64,000 nt of DNA from Mycolicibacterium moriokaense (GCF_010726085.1 NZ_AP022560.1:3534001-3598000), one strand, 5' to 3'. Numbered from the stretch's first letter, positions 16,130-25,408 are shown. Notes: a model not told the origin generated them from the sequence alone. Made by a program: numbers and translations.

Positions 16130-16255
16130 GTCAGGGCTGACGCTCCCCCAGCCCACGCTGTGGCGGAACCGCGACGGGTTCATCGTGAAATATCTGGATA
16201 CATAACTGATTTCACGCTCGTCCCGCGATACACCCGCAAAACTTAACTGTGACGC
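16130..16255 (+). repeat. 125-bp intergenic repeat, copy B
   Basis: Partner of copy A at 14353-14475, same orientation. Its hairpin CGTGAAAT (16184-16191) / ATTTCACG (16209-16216) keeps the 17-base spacer, and the second base pair of the stem has changed on both sides relative to copy A (C-G to T-A). It ends 83 bp before the GH114 lipoprotein start. No other feature is seen in 15984-16338. Confidence 0.7.
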
Positions 16256-16338
16256 GACAGACCCAGAGCACACCATGCTCGCATCCTGCAATCACTCGTT
16301 CGCACACCGGCCGTGGGACCCGTGTCAGAGTGGACCGC

Positions 16339-17172
16339 ATGCGCATCGCGCCACGCATTCTGCTCAGCGCCATCGCACTCGCGGCCTTGACCGCGTGCGG
16401 CGGAGGTGATCCCGATACCGCGTCGATCACGTCGCCCACCGCCACCAGCGGCGGAAAAATCTGGCGACCACCCGTCGGCACCACGTGGCAATGGCAGCTG
16501 TCGGGCCTACCCATCGATACATCGTTGGACGTCGACGCCTATGACGTCGATCTGTTCACCACCACCGACGAGGAGCTGGCGACACTGAAAGCCAACGGCC
16601 GCAAGGTCATCTGCTACTTCAGCGCCGGCAGCTGGGAGGAGTTCCGCCCCGACGCCGCCGACTTCCCCGCCGTCGCCAACGGCAACCCGCTCGACGCTCC
16701 CTTCCAGGATGAGCTCTGGCTCGACATCCGCAACGCCGACGTTCGCACGCTCATGCAGCGACGACTCGACGTCGCGGCCGAACGCGGTTGCGACGCCGTC
16801 GAGCCCGACAACGTGGACGGCTACACCAACGACACCGGCTTCGACCTGACAGCGGCCGACCAACTCGACTACAACCGCTTCCTCGCCGCCGAAGCGCGCG
16901 TACGCGGGCTCTCAGTCGGTCTCAAGAACGACGTCGACCAACTCGTCGATCTCGAGCCCGATTTCGACTGGGCGCTGAACGAGGAATGCTTCGCCTACGA
17001 CGAATGTGCGCAGTACCGAGACAACTTCCTCGCCGCGAACAAGGCCGTGTTCCATGCGGAGTACGTCAACCGCGACCGACTTCCCGAGGTATGTGCCGTG
17101 ACCGAGCCGCTCGGTTTATCCACGCTCATCAAGAACATCGACCTCGACGCGTTCCGGCTCCCCTGCGCCTAG
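16339..17172 (+). CDS. GH114-type glycoside hydrolase lipoprotein
   Basis: 277 residues. The signal peptide MRIAPRILLSAIALAALTAC ends in a lipobox with Cys20 as the lipid-modified residue. The mature part is a TIM-barrel of the endo-alpha-1,4-polygalactosaminidase (GH114) family: WRPPVGTTWQWQLSG near 47, ICYFSAGSWEEFRPD near 96, AVEPDNVDGY near 156 and a WALNEECF segment. The start at 16339 gives a normal lipoprotein signal. Expected at the outer face of the cytoplasmic membrane, acting on galactosamine-containing polymer or related glycan. It stands alone after repeat copy B. Confidence 0.85.
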   Translation: MRIAPRILLSAIALAALTACGGGDPDTASITSPTATSGGKIWRPPVGTTWQWQLSGLPIDTSLDVDAYDVDLFTTTDEELATLKANGRKVICYFSAGSWEEFRPDAADFPAVANGNPLDAPFQDELWLDIRNADVRTLMQRRLDVAAERGCDAVEPDNVDGYTNDTGFDLTAADQLDYNRFLAAEARVRGLSVGLKNDVDQLVDLEPDFDWALNEECFAYDECAQYRDNFLAANKAVFHAEYVNRDRLPEVCAVTEPLGLSTLIKNIDLDAFRLPCA

Positions 17173-17207
17173 CCATCTCAGTGATGAATTACCTTGGCGG
17201 GCAACAG

Positions 17208-18827
17208 CTATTGAGCACCGCCGCTGGGTTCCTCCTCGGCCGGGCGAACAGGACCGCGGGACCCTCCGGCCACCTGATCGGCCAACTCGAGTCCGGCACC
17301 CGCGTAGACGTTGAAGGCGATGTCGACGCCGTGCTCCTTGGCCCACTGCACCTCGTCTTCGTATCTCGCGACCGCGGCGACTCTGCCACTGAACCCCGAC
17401 TCGCGCAGACACGCCAGCGCGGTGACGTTGGCGCCGTGACGCGGCATGGCGAGCACGGCGATGCGCACCGACTCCGAGTGCCGCATCTGGTTCCAGAAGT
17501 CGAGGTCGGTGGCATCGCCTTCGATGACATTCAGGCCCTCCTCGGCGAGGCGCTGGACTCGCGGTCCGTCGTAGTCAACTCCCACGGCGGGCAGCCCGTA
17601 GTGAGTAGTCAGTCGTTGATAGGCGGCGTACCCGACACGCCCCATACCGATCACCACCACCTCGGCGTCGCCGGCGTCGGCCGGCCGTTCTTCGGGATGC
17701 AGGGTCGCCTCGTCCTGTGCGGGCAACCGCGCCGCGATCTTCTCCACCATCAGGTGCCCGCGCCCGTTGACCAGTGCCGACAGCACGAAGCTGAACGCCA
17801 CCGCGATCGACATCTCGACCAGCCAAGCCGGCGCCAGCAGCCCCGCCGAGACCCCGACCGACACGACGATCAGCCCGAACTCGGAATAGTTCATCAAGCT
17901 GAGTCCGGCGAGCAACGCGGTGCGGTACCGCAGCCGCATCCGCGACAGCAGCAGCACGTACCAGCCCGCCTTGAACGGCAGCAGCAGCATCATGAGCAGC
18001 GCGACGCCGATCGTCGGCAGGTCCGGCAGTCCCGTCAGGCCAATGGAGACGAAGAACCCGACGAGCAGCAGTTCCTTGATGTGGAACAGGGAACGCGACA
18101 GTTCGGAGGACGCCGAGTGCGACGCCAACAGCACACCGACGACCAGGGCGCCGAGGTCACCCTTCAACCCGACCGCCGAGAACAGGGCGTACCCCGGCAC
18201 CAGCGCCATCACGATGCCGAACAGTGACTGCATCTCGCCGTGGCCCAACCGGGTCCAGATCTTGCGCACGAACCGGGTGAACGGCCACAGCAGCACCAGT
18301 GTCAGCGCCCACGGGCTCGGCAGATGGCCGCTGGTGGCAGTCAGGAAGACCACGGCGACGATGTCCTGCATGACCAGGATGCCGATGGCGACGCGGCCGT
18401 AGAGCGCGTGCGACTCGCCTCGTTCCTCCAGGACCTTGACCACGAAAACCGTGCTGGAGAACGACAGCGCGAAGGCGAGCAGGGCGATCGTCTGCACGCT
18501 CTGGCCGGCCAACATGGCCACCCCCGCCACGGCGGCCAGCCACATGACAACACTTCCCAGGACAACGCTGACCAGCATGTGCACCGACGTGGTCAACCAG
18601 ACCTCGCGGCGCAGCAGGATGCGCGGATTGAGTTTGAGGCCGATTGCGAAGAGCAACAGCGTGACGCCCAGATCTGCCAGCACTTCCAGCTGCGGCACGT
18701 CCTCGACGTTGAGGGCGTTGATCACGAACCCTGCGGCCAGGAACCCGACCAGCGGAGGCAGTCGGAACGCCATGGCGAGGCCGCCGAGGCCGAAAGTGAT
18801 GACGAGATATATGGCGACTACTGTCAT
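17208..18827 (-). CDS. CPA2-type cation:proton antiporter with TrkA-N domain (Kef-like)
   Basis: 539 residues. Residues 1 to about 370 are a Na+/H+-exchanger-type membrane domain of 11-13 helices, with the unwound-helix region ALSFSSTVFVVKVLEERGE and a D-containing pore helix VMQDIVAVVFL. Residues about 385-520 form a Rossmann RCK/TrkA-N domain (VVVIGMGRVGYAAYQRL) that senses NAD(H) or another nucleotide. This is the KefB/KefC/YbaL layout for K+ efflux in exchange for H+. No glutathione-type accessory gene is nearby, as expected for a mycothiol organism. Convergent with the GH114 gene. Confidence 0.88.
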   Translation of the reverse strand: MTVVAIYLVITFGLGGLAMAFRLPPLVGFLAAGFVINALNVEDVPQLEVLADLGVTLLLFAIGLKLNPRILLRREVWLTTSVHMLVSVVLGSVVMWLAAVAGVAMLAGQSVQTIALLAFALSFSSTVFVVKVLEERGESHALYGRVAIGILVMQDIVAVVFLTATSGHLPSPWALTLVLLWPFTRFVRKIWTRLGHGEMQSLFGIVMALVPGYALFSAVGLKGDLGALVVGVLLASHSASSELSRSLFHIKELLLVGFFVSIGLTGLPDLPTIGVALLMMLLLPFKAGWYVLLLSRMRLRYRTALLAGLSLMNYSEFGLIVVSVGVSAGLLAPAWLVEMSIAVAFSFVLSALVNGRGHLMVEKIAARLPAQDEATLHPEERPADAGDAEVVVIGMGRVGYAAYQRLTTHYGLPAVGVDYDGPRVQRLAEEGLNVIEGDATDLDFWNQMRHSESVRIAVLAMPRHGANVTALACLRESGFSGRVAAVARYEDEVQWAKEHGVDIAFNVYAGAGLELADQVAGGSRGPVRPAEEEPSGGAQ

Positions 18828-18911
18828 GCGCGGCCCCTAGTTTCAAGTGTCGACGACGGTGAAGTCCTCCAAGTATCCCGGCAAGCATCGGATTCTTCTC
18901 GAGACGCTGCA

Positions 18912-18973
18912 CGCGAGCAGACGCGAACTCCCCCTATTTCCGCGAGAAAAGGGGGCCTTCACGTCTGCTCGCG
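18912..18973. terminator. Large nested hairpin, mycobacterial palindromic terminator type
   Basis: Perfect 12-bp arms CGCGAGCAGACG (18912-18923) and CGTCTGCTCGCG (18962-18973), with nested CCCCC (18930-18934) and GGGGG (18951-18955). It lies between the start of the antiporter gene and the plus-strand gene at 19062, so it may insulate divergent units. The GAGCAGACG...CGTCTGCTC arm is a pattern I associate with mycobacterial intergenic hairpins. Confidence 0.55.
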
Positions 18974-19061
18974 CGGAGTCCTACGCCGCCGCGTCCAGCC
19001 AGGACCCTGCCGATTGGCCAAAGGCACAGACAGTGCATTCGACGTGCGGGACAGTTGGGAG

Positions 19062-19502
19062 ATGACGAACCCCAAGGTTCCCAGACCGAAGGACATCAAG
19101 GCTGCAGCCCAGGCAGCGGCCGACTCTGCGCAAGCCGCCGCGCAAGCGGCTGCGGAGGCCGCGCAGGCCGTCGCGGGAAGTGCGTTGCGCATCCCACCTG
19201 CGTCGATACAGCTGGCAACCCAGCTGCCCGACCTGATCGAGAATCTGGCGACGGCGACGGAGCGACTCAACCAGGCGATCGACCGCGCCGAGCGGTACCT
19301 CGCGCTCGCAGACCCGATGATTCGGACGATGGACGCGATCCTGCCGCAGCTCGAGGCGCTCGTGGCCACCGGCAACGAGGTCTACGGCGCGGTGTCGTCG
19401 CTGCCCGGTGTCGCCACCCTGGGGCGGTTGGCCAATCGGGGTACCGCGGCGGCGACCAAGAGAACGTCGCGAGGCAAGGCGGCACCGAAGAAGACGAAGT
19501 AG
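19062..19502 (+). CDS. Alanine-rich helical protein, unknown function
   Basis: 146 residues. An alanine/glutamine-rich N-terminal helix (about 13-42), a middle helical section (DLIENLATATERLNQAIDRAERYLALADPMI) likely to form a coiled coil, and a lysine-rich tail ending in KAAPKKTK, which could bind DNA, RNA or a membrane surface. No signal peptide. GGGAG sits immediately before the ATG. Similar proteins occur in mycobacteria as conserved hypotheticals. Its stop lies 4 bp from the convergent monooxygenase stop. Confidence 0.7.
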   Translation: MTNPKVPRPKDIKAAAQAAADSAQAAAQAAAEAAQAVAGSALRIPPASIQLATQLPDLIENLATATERLNQAIDRAERYLALADPMIRTMDAILPQLEALVATGNEVYGAVSSLPGVATLGRLANRGTAAATKRTSRGKAAPKKTK

Positions 19503-19506
19503 CCGC

Positions 19507-21000
19507 TTACGTCGCGTGTACCCAGTCGCGTCGGCGCACCCGCCAGGTCGCCCGCGCGTAGTCGAGTTCCGAGTGCGGCCACTGCGTGACGATCCGTCCC
19601 GTCGGCGATCGGTAATAGCTGTCGCACTGTGTCCAGATCGTCCGCTCCAGGTCTGCGGCGATCTGCTCGTTGAAGCGTGCTTCGACGTCCGGACGCACGT
19701 CGAGATGGCCGCCATGCCGTGCCAGCCGAGCGACGGCACTGGCCACCAGCCGGGCACCGGCCTCGAGGATGTAGATGATCGAGTTCGCGCCCTGGTTGGT
19801 GTTGGGGCCGTACAGCATGAAGAAGTTGGGGAACCCGCTCACCGCGACGCCGAGGTACGCCCGAGGATCCTCACCCCAACGGTCGTGCAGCCGTTCGCCG
19901 CCGACTCCGATGACCTCGAGGCCCGACAGATAGCTGCTGGTCTCGAAGCCCGTCGCCAGCACGATCGCGTCGACGTCGACGACACGGCCTCCCGCGGTGA
20001 CCACGCCCGATTCGGTGATCCGTGAGACTGGATCCGTCACCAGCTCGACGTGCGGGCGCTGCAGTGCCAGGTAGTACTTCTCCCCGAGCAGCACGCGCTT
20101 GCACCGGAAGGGATAGCGCGGCGTCAACGCGTCGCGCAGTGAATCGTCACTGACATGGCGACGCAGAAAGTTCTCCGACAACTCCTGAACCACAGTCATT
20201 TTGGGATGCTCGGGAGTCAATGCCGTGTTGTCGTGCTGCAGCTTCCACAGCCGCCACCGTTCCCGCGCCGCGGCCCACGGGATCCGTCGGAATCGGTTGA
20301 GCTCCTCGCCGGTGTACGGCCGGTCCTCCTTGGGCACCATCCACGGAGGGGTGCGCTGAAAGACTGTCAGGCGTGCCACCGTATCGGCGAGTTCGGGAAC
20401 GACCTGCACACCACTCGCACCTGTACCGACGACCGCTACCCGCTTGCCTGTCAGGTCGATACCTGCATCCCATCGCGAGGTGTGCATCAGGTCCCCGGTG
20501 AACTCCGCGATGCTTGGGATGTCGGGATACCTTGGGGCGCCGAACAACCCGACCGCGCTGACGACGACCTCTACGACCAACGTCCGACCGTCGCTGAGCT
20601 CGACGTCCCAGTGCGATGCATTCCACACCAGTCTGCGCACGCTGGTGCCCAGCATCAGGTGACGACGCAGGTCGAAGCGGTCGGCCACCGACTCCAGGTA
20701 GGCCAGGATCTCGGGCTGATAGGCGTAGGTGCGCGTCCACTGGCGGTTCGGCGCGAACGAGAACGAGTACAGATGGCTTTGGATATCGCATGCTGCGCCG
20801 GGATAGGTGTTCTGCCGCCACGTGCCGCCGACACCGTCGGATCGCTCGACGATCGTCAGGTCGTCGATACCCTTGCGGCGCAATGCGACCGCGGCGCCGA
20901 GGCCGCCGAAGCCCGCACCGATGATCACCACCCGCGGCGGGGTCCCACGGCGGGTCAGGGCGTGAAGACGACCAGCGAGGTATCGGCCGCGCGGATTCAT
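19507..21000 (-). CDS. Flavin-containing monooxygenase / Baeyer-Villiger type
   Basis: 497 residues. FAD motif GAGFGG at 28-33, then the Baeyer-Villiger fingerprint FTGDLMHTSRWD and the NADPH motif GTGASG. These define class B flavoprotein monooxygenases that insert oxygen into ketones or oxidise heteroatoms. The start codon overlaps the stop of the upstream monooxygenase (ATGA), so the two are translationally coupled. Two such enzymes in tandem suggest stepwise oxidation of one hydrophobic ketone, perhaps steroid or terpenoid derived; the substrate is inferred. Confidence 0.88.
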   Translation of the reverse strand: MNPRGRYLAGRLHALTRRGTPPRVVIIGAGFGGLGAAVALRRKGIDDLTIVERSDGVGGTWRQNTYPGAACDIQSHLYSFSFAPNRQWTRTYAYQPEILAYLESVADRFDLRRHLMLGTSVRRLVWNASHWDVELSDGRTLVVEVVVSAVGLFGAPRYPDIPSIAEFTGDLMHTSRWDAGIDLTGKRVAVVGTGASGVQVVPELADTVARLTVFQRTPPWMVPKEDRPYTGEELNRFRRIPWAAARERWRLWKLQHDNTALTPEHPKMTVVQELSENFLRRHVSDDSLRDALTPRYPFRCKRVLLGEKYYLALQRPHVELVTDPVSRITESGVVTAGGRVVDVDAIVLATGFETSSYLSGLEVIGVGGERLHDRWGEDPRAYLGVAVSGFPNFFMLYGPNTNQGANSIIYILEAGARLVASAVARLARHGGHLDVRPDVEARFNEQIAADLERTIWTQCDSYYRSPTGRIVTQWPHSELDYARATWRVRRRDWVHAT

Positions 21001-22784
21001 CGACGGCTACCTGTGCGGATCTCGAAGCCCTCCGGGGCGCCGTTCGCGCGGGACGCCCGCAGTATCTCGGCGTATTCGGTCGGCGTGCCGTAGAAGAAGC
21101 TGCCCTGACGTGTCTTGGCGTTCGCCTGGCCTTCCCGGTTGTAGTAACCCGGCGTGCAGGACTTGGCCCGGTCCGCGCTGGCCGCGGAGCGGGCGACCAC
21201 GGTCTCGACCCACGCCGATTCGGCGTCGACCGACGGCTCCAGTTCGGTGGCTCCGTGGCGCAGCCCCCACGCGATCACCTCCGCGGTGTGACGCGCCTGC
21301 ACGTCGAGCAGATACGGGAAATTCACGGTGAAGCCCGATTGCGCGATGGAGAGGACGAAGCAGTTCGGGAATCCGTTGACCGTCAGCCCGTGCAGCGTCC
21401 GCACCCCGTCTCGCCACGCATCGGTGAGCGTGAGGGCACCGCGCCCGATCACCTCGAAGCCGGTGCGTCGTGAGTAGTCGGTGCCCACCTCGAAACCTGT
21501 TGCGAAGATCAGACAGTCGAGCTTGTATTCGACCCCGTTGACCACGACACCCTCGTGGGTGATGCGCTCGACCCCTTTGCCCTGGGTGTCGACGAGAGTG
21601 ACGTTGTCGCGGTTGTACGTCTGCAGGTACTCGTCGTGAAAGCAGGGCCGCTTGCAGAAGTAGCCGTACCAAGGCTTGAGCGCTTCGGCGGTCGCGGGAT
21701 CAGTGACGATAGCGTCCACCCGAGCACGGATGTCATCCATCTTGGCGAAGTCGGCCAATTCGACTGTGCGTAAACGCTCTTGGTCGGACATTCCGGCGAC
21801 CGCGGTCTGCCGCATCACGAATAGCTTCTTGACGATACTCGTCCATGCGTCGTCAACGAGATCCTCGTCGGCCTCACCGCCGGCGGTGAGCAGTTGGAAG
21901 TTCTCGATGCGACGTCGTTGCCACCCCTGCGGCAGGGACGTCGCCCATGCCGGATCGGTCGGCTGGTTACCTCGCACATCAACGGTTGACGGTGTGCGCT
22001 GAAACACCAGCAGTCGCCGGGCCGCTCTGGCGAGATGCGGTACGCACTGGATCGCGGTGGCACCGGTGCCGATGATCCCGACCCGCTTGTCCGACAGGTT
22101 CTCCAGATCCGGGCCCGTGTATGCGTAGTCCCATCGGCTGGTGTGAAACGTGTGGCCCTCGAACGCCATGATCCCGTCGATGCCGGGAAGTTTCGGCTTC
22201 TGCAGATAGCCGTTGGCCATCGCCACGAAGCGGGCGCGGATCGCGTCACCGTGGTTGGTGGCGATGATCCAGCGCGAAAATTCGGGATCCCAACGGATCT
22301 CGTGGACTTCCGTCTGCAGGCAGATGTCGCGGTACAGGTCGTAGTGCTCAGCGATGCGGCGGCAGTGCGCGAAGATCTCGGGCCCCTTGGCGTACTTCTC
22401 CGTCGGGATGTAACCCAATTCCTCGAGCAGCGGCATGTAGACATACGACTCGACGTCACACGCGATACCCGGATAGCGGTTCCAATACCAGGTGCCTCCG
22501 ACGTCGGCGGCCTTGTCGATCAGCCGGATGCGCTGCACACCGAGTTCACGGAGCCGGGCGCCGGTCAGCAGGCCGCCGAAGCCGGCGCCGATGACCGCGA
22601 CATCGACCTCGTCCGACAGTGGTTCGCGGGTGAATTCCTGATCGCACCAGGGGTCCCGGGCGAAGTCGGCGAACGGGCCCGCGATCTCGACGTACTGCGC
22701 GATCCCGTCGGGGCGCAGGCGACGCTCCCGCTCGACGGCGTAGCGCCGCCGCAGCGCGTCCACGTCGAACACCACGCCCGGCAT
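20997..22784 (-). CDS. Baeyer-Villiger monooxygenase (cyclohexanone/steroid type)
   Basis: 595 residues, typical for type I Baeyer-Villiger enzymes with an extended N-terminus. FAD motif GAGFGG near 66-71, [18 protein letters not shown], fingerprint [12 protein letters not shown] and NADPH motif GTGATA are all present. It should convert ketones to esters or lactones using NADPH and O2. First gene of a coupled pair, overlapping the next by four bases. The intergenic space upstream holds a uvrA-like remnant, so regulation is not evident. Confidence 0.9.
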   Translation of the reverse strand: MPGVVFDVDALRRRYAVERERRLRPDGIAQYVEIAGPFADFARDPWCDQEFTREPLSDEVDVAVIGAGFGGLLTGARLRELGVQRIRLIDKAADVGGTWYWNRYPGIACDVESYVYMPLLEELGYIPTEKYAKGPEIFAHCRRIAEHYDLYRDICLQTEVHEIRWDPEFSRWIIATNHGDAIRARFVAMANGYLQKPKLPGIDGIMAFEGHTFHTSRWDYAYTGPDLENLSDKRVGIIGTGATAIQCVPHLARAARRLLVFQRTPSTVDVRGNQPTDPAWATSLPQGWQRRRIENFQLLTAGGEADEDLVDDAWTSIVKKLFVMRQTAVAGMSDQERLRTVELADFAKMDDIRARVDAIVTDPATAEALKPWYGYFCKRPCFHDEYLQTYNRDNVTLVDTQGKGVERITHEGVVVNGVEYKLDCLIFATGFEVGTDYSRRTGFEVIGRGALTLTDAWRDGVRTLHGLTVNGFPNCFVLSIAQSGFTVNFPYLLDVQARHTAEVIAWGLRHGATELEPSVDAESAWVETVVARSAASADRAKSCTPGYYNREGQANAKTRQGSFFYGTPTEYAEILRASRANGAPEGFEIRTGSRR

Positions 22785-22800
22785 CTTGCCGGAATCGCAG

Positions 22801-23022
22801 TCAGGCGTTGACGTAATCCGCGAGATGTTTGCCCGTCACGGTGGACCGTTTCGACGCCAGGTCGGCCGGCGTGCCCTCGAAGACCACCCGGCAACCGTCG
22901 TGACCGGCGCCGGGACCGACGTCGATGATCCTGTCGGCGTGCGTCATGACCACTTGATGGTGCTCGATGACGACGACGGAATTACCCGACCCCGAAACCC
23001 CGGTGGAGACCGTCAGCCACCG
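22801..23022 (-). pseudogene. Internally deleted uvrA-like remnant (UvrA2 / excinuclease ABC subunit A)
   Basis: Between stops this frame reads LTVSTGVSGSGNSVVVIEHH and on to DRIIDVGPGAGHDG, VVFEGTPADL and TGKHLADYVNA. The first part is a UvrA Walker A neighbourhood (normally TGVSGSGKS); the rest is the UvrA C-terminus beginning at the GN(T/S)VVVIEHH segment. They are joined directly, so the intervening ABC signature and Walker B are missing, and the Walker A Lys is lost. Everything N-terminal is gone. It lies in the same frame as, and immediately after, the VOC stop at 23023. Confidence 0.75.
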
Positions 23023-23433
23023 TCAGGCCACCTCCTGGATGCGGACGGTGTTGCCTGCGGGGTCGCGGAACGCGCAGTCGCGCATCCCCCACGGCTGGTC
23101 GGCGGGCTCGGACATCACTTCAGCCCCGCTGGCCTGCACACGCTCGAAGACGGCGTCGACGTTGGGCGTGGCCAGCATGATGCCCGCGTAGGTGCCCTTG
23201 GCCATCATCTCGGCGATGACCTTGCGCTCCTCGTCGGTGACGGCCGGGTCGGCGGCAGGTGGCGTCAGCACGATGTTCATGTCGGGCCTGCCGACCGGTC
23301 CGACGGTGATCCAGCGCATGTCTCCCCGGCCGACATCCTTGCGCACCTCGAAGCCCAGGGCGTCGCGGTAGAACGCGAGAGAGGCTTCCGGGTCGGTGTG
23401 CGGTAGGTAGCTGCAGTTGATGCTGATGTCCAT
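23023..23433 (-). CDS. VOC family protein (glyoxalase fold), partner of the AraC regulator
   Basis: 136 residues, one complete VOC domain: DISINCSYLPHTDPEASLAFYRDALGFEVR at the N-terminus and DQPWGMRDCAFRDPAGNTVRIQEV at the C-terminus, the usual ends of the bleomycin-resistance/glyoxalase superfamily. ATG at 23433 fits the domain edge. It follows an AraC-type regulator gene by five bases on the same strand, a pairing common in actinobacteria, so they form one operon. The stop is directly followed by the uvrA remnant. Substrate unknown. Confidence 0.85.
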   Translation of the reverse strand: MDISINCSYLPHTDPEASLAFYRDALGFEVRKDVGRGDMRWITVGPVGRPDMNIVLTPPAADPAVTDEERKVIAEMMAKGTYAGIMLATPNVDAVFERVQASGAEVMSEPADQPWGMRDCAFRDPAGNTVRIQEVA

Positions 23434-23438
23434 GACTG

Positions 23439-23873
23439 TCACGGTAATTGCGACGCGGAGACGGAAGCTTCTCGATTCCTGATCGGTCTGGTGACCTGTT
23501 TGGCGATACACGACGGCAGGCCGGCGACATCGTCCGTCGCCTCGCGCCGGTAGACACTCGGCGGCATTCCGACCAGCTCGGTGAACCGGGTGCTGAACGT
23601 GCCCAGCGACGAACAGCCGACCGCGAAGCACACCTCCGTCACCGACATGTCGCCCCGACGGAGCAACGCCATCGCCCGTTCGATACGCCTGGTCATCAGA
23701 TACGAGTACGGCGACTCACCGTAGGCCTCCTTGAACTGGCGTGACAGGTGTCCGGCCGACATGTTCACCCCGCGCGCCAGCGCCTCGACATTCAACGGTT
23801 GGGCGTACTCGCGGTCCATCCGGTCGCGGACCTTGCGCAGCAGCCGCAAGTCCCTCAGGCGATTTTCGTCCAC
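23439..23873 (-). CDS. AraC-family helix-turn-helix regulator
   Basis: 144 residues from GTG at 23873. It is a stand-alone AraC DNA-binding domain: two helix-turn-helix units (NVEALARGVNMSAGHLSRQFK and SVTEVCFAVGCSSLGTFSTRF) with the signature GMPPSVYRR. No ligand-binding domain, so it may respond by abundance or through its VOC partner. Followed by the VOC gene after five bases and divergent from the RibD-like gene at 24001, either of which could be its target. Confidence 0.85.
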   Translation of the reverse strand: MDENRLRDLRLLRKVRDRMDREYAQPLNVEALARGVNMSAGHLSRQFKEAYGESPYSYLMTRRIERAMALLRRGDMSVTEVCFAVGCSSLGTFSTRFTELVGMPPSVYRREATDDVAGLPSCIAKQVTRPIRNREASVSASQLP

Positions 23874-24000
23874 CGGTCCCCCGCTGGTCACGTAACAGAT
23901 CGTACGTCGCGAGCTGGCGACACCCCTGAATGCCGCTGGCGCCAGTCGATTTTCACAATAACCCGCGATGAGTTTCGCCCTGCGGCGCAGTCTGATCTGC

Positions 24001-24576
24001 GTGGGCAAACTCATCTATGGCTTCAACGTGTCGGTCGACGGGTACATCGCCGACGCACAAGGCAGCATCGACTGGTCCGAACCGAGCCAAGAACTGCACC
24101 AGTACTGGAACGACTTCGAGCGGGACACCGCCCTGTCGATCTACGGGCGGCGACTCTACGAACTGATGTCCGCGTACTGGCCGACCGCCGACCAGGCCCC
24201 GGACGCCACCCCTTTGATCGTCGACTACGCCCGCATCTGGCGCGACATGCCCAAGGCGGTGTTCTCGCGCACCCTGGAGTCCGTCGACTGGAACTCCCGC
24301 CTGGAACGCGGCGACCCGGTCGAGGTGGTGACGAAGCTCAAGGCCGAAACCGACGGCCAGCTGGAGGTGGCCGGCGCGACGCTGGCTACACCGATCGTGG
24401 CGGCCGGACTGGTGGATGAATTCCGGATCGTCCTCGCGCCCATCGCCGTCGGTGGCGGCACCCCGTTCTTCCCGGCACTGCCGTCATGGATCTCGTTGCG
24501 GCTGTTGGAGAACCGCACGTTCCCGGGTGGCACGGTCCTGTTGCGCTACGAGGCGAACCGCACTACTCGTAGTTGA
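24001..24576 (+). CDS. RibD C-terminal/dihydrofolate reductase-fold protein
   Basis: 191 residues from GTG at 24001, chosen because homologues begin M-GKLIYGFNVSVDGYIAD; an ATG at 23968 would add 11 residues of unlike composition. The fold is that of dihydrofolate reductase/RibD C-terminal reductases, with IYGRRLYELM, EVAGATLATPIVAAGLVDEF and the C-terminal GGGTPFFP loop. Likely an NADPH-dependent reductase of unknown substrate. Divergent from the AraC/VOC operon; its 3' end overlaps the convergent thioesterase by 14 bases. Confidence 0.8.
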   Translation: MGKLIYGFNVSVDGYIADAQGSIDWSEPSQELHQYWNDFERDTALSIYGRRLYELMSAYWPTADQAPDATPLIVDYARIWRDMPKAVFSRTLESVDWNSRLERGDPVEVVTKLKAETDGQLEVAGATLATPIVAAGLVDEFRIVLAPIAVGGGTPFFPALPSWISLRLLENRTFPGGTVLLRYEANRTTRS

Positions 24577-25378
24577 GACCTTCGGTGGAGAACGTCCTTG
24601 TCGAGAAGTCGATCTGGGCGGCGGGGTTGGCCACCGCGGTCGTCATCCCCGTACCGAACGGCCCTTGGTGGTCGAACAGTGTTGCGGTTCCCACCGCGAT
24701 TCCGTCTGCAGTCCAATGTGAATCGGCTTGGACGCAGATAAAGTCGTCGACCGGTAGCCGGGACAACGCCACCGTCAGGTCACCGTTGATATAGCCGATG
24801 CCCTCGGTGCCGAGGTTCGTGACGAGGCTGGTCGCCTCGGCGACCATCACGGCTCGCACGAACGGCGAAACCTTCTCCCCCGCAATGACAGCGAGGCCCC
24901 GGTAGCAGAAAGTTTTGCGGGAGTCGTTTTGATGCTCTGCCGGACTACGCGTCCAGCCGGCCGAACTGCCGACGTACGGCATCACCTGGTCGTCGGGCGC
25001 GGGCGGCTGCGGGTGCGGGATCGGTGCGATCCACTCGCGGCCGGGCGGTGCCGACGAGCGTCGGTACTGAACTAGCGTCGCCCGCGCGACAGCCCGACCG
25101 TCTTGGATCACATCGCATTCCGAGCTGCGTACGCGGCGACCGTCGCGTACAGCCCGCACATCCACGGTGGTCGCCGTTGACCGTGCGGCCCTGAACAGGT
25201 CGACGGTGAGGCGTGTGGGCATGAAGTCCGGCGATCCGAAGTGATTCTCGAGCACCTGCGCAGACAGTCCTACGACGGCGGGTCCGTTGAGATGGTCGTC
25301 GCCCCAATGGCTCAGCGCGAAGCGGCTCGGGATGAACTCGCCGTCCGCCGTTTGGGTGAAATGCGCAGGTTCGGCCAT
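24563..25378 (-). CDS. Acyl-CoA thioesterase family protein (double hotdog)
   Basis: 271 residues with two hotdog halves: residues about 15-110 (FALSHWGDDHLNGPAVVGLSAQ ... TRLTVDLFRAA) and about 165-265 (VSPFVRAVMVAEATSLVTNLGTEG). This is the TesB/thioesterase-like superfamily layout common in mycobacterial lipid metabolism. ATG at 25378 has GAGGA eight bases upstream. It reads in the same direction as the membrane protein at 25409-26131, 30 bp away. Would hydrolyse acyl-CoA; chain length unknown. Confidence 0.75.
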   Translation of the reverse strand: MAEPAHFTQTADGEFIPSRFALSHWGDDHLNGPAVVGLSAQVLENHFGSPDFMPTRLTVDLFRAARSTATTVDVRAVRDGRRVRSSECDVIQDGRAVARATLVQYRRSSAPPGREWIAPIPHPQPPAPDDQVMPYVGSSAGWTRSPAEHQNDSRKTFCYRGLAVIAGEKVSPFVRAVMVAEATSLVTNLGTEGIGYINGDLTVALSRLPVDDFICVQADSHWTADGIAVGTATLFDHQGPFGTGMTTAVANPAAQIDFSTRTFSTEGLNYE

Positions 25379-25408
25379 TCGCGCATCCTCGCACAAGCGA
25401 GGACGTCG

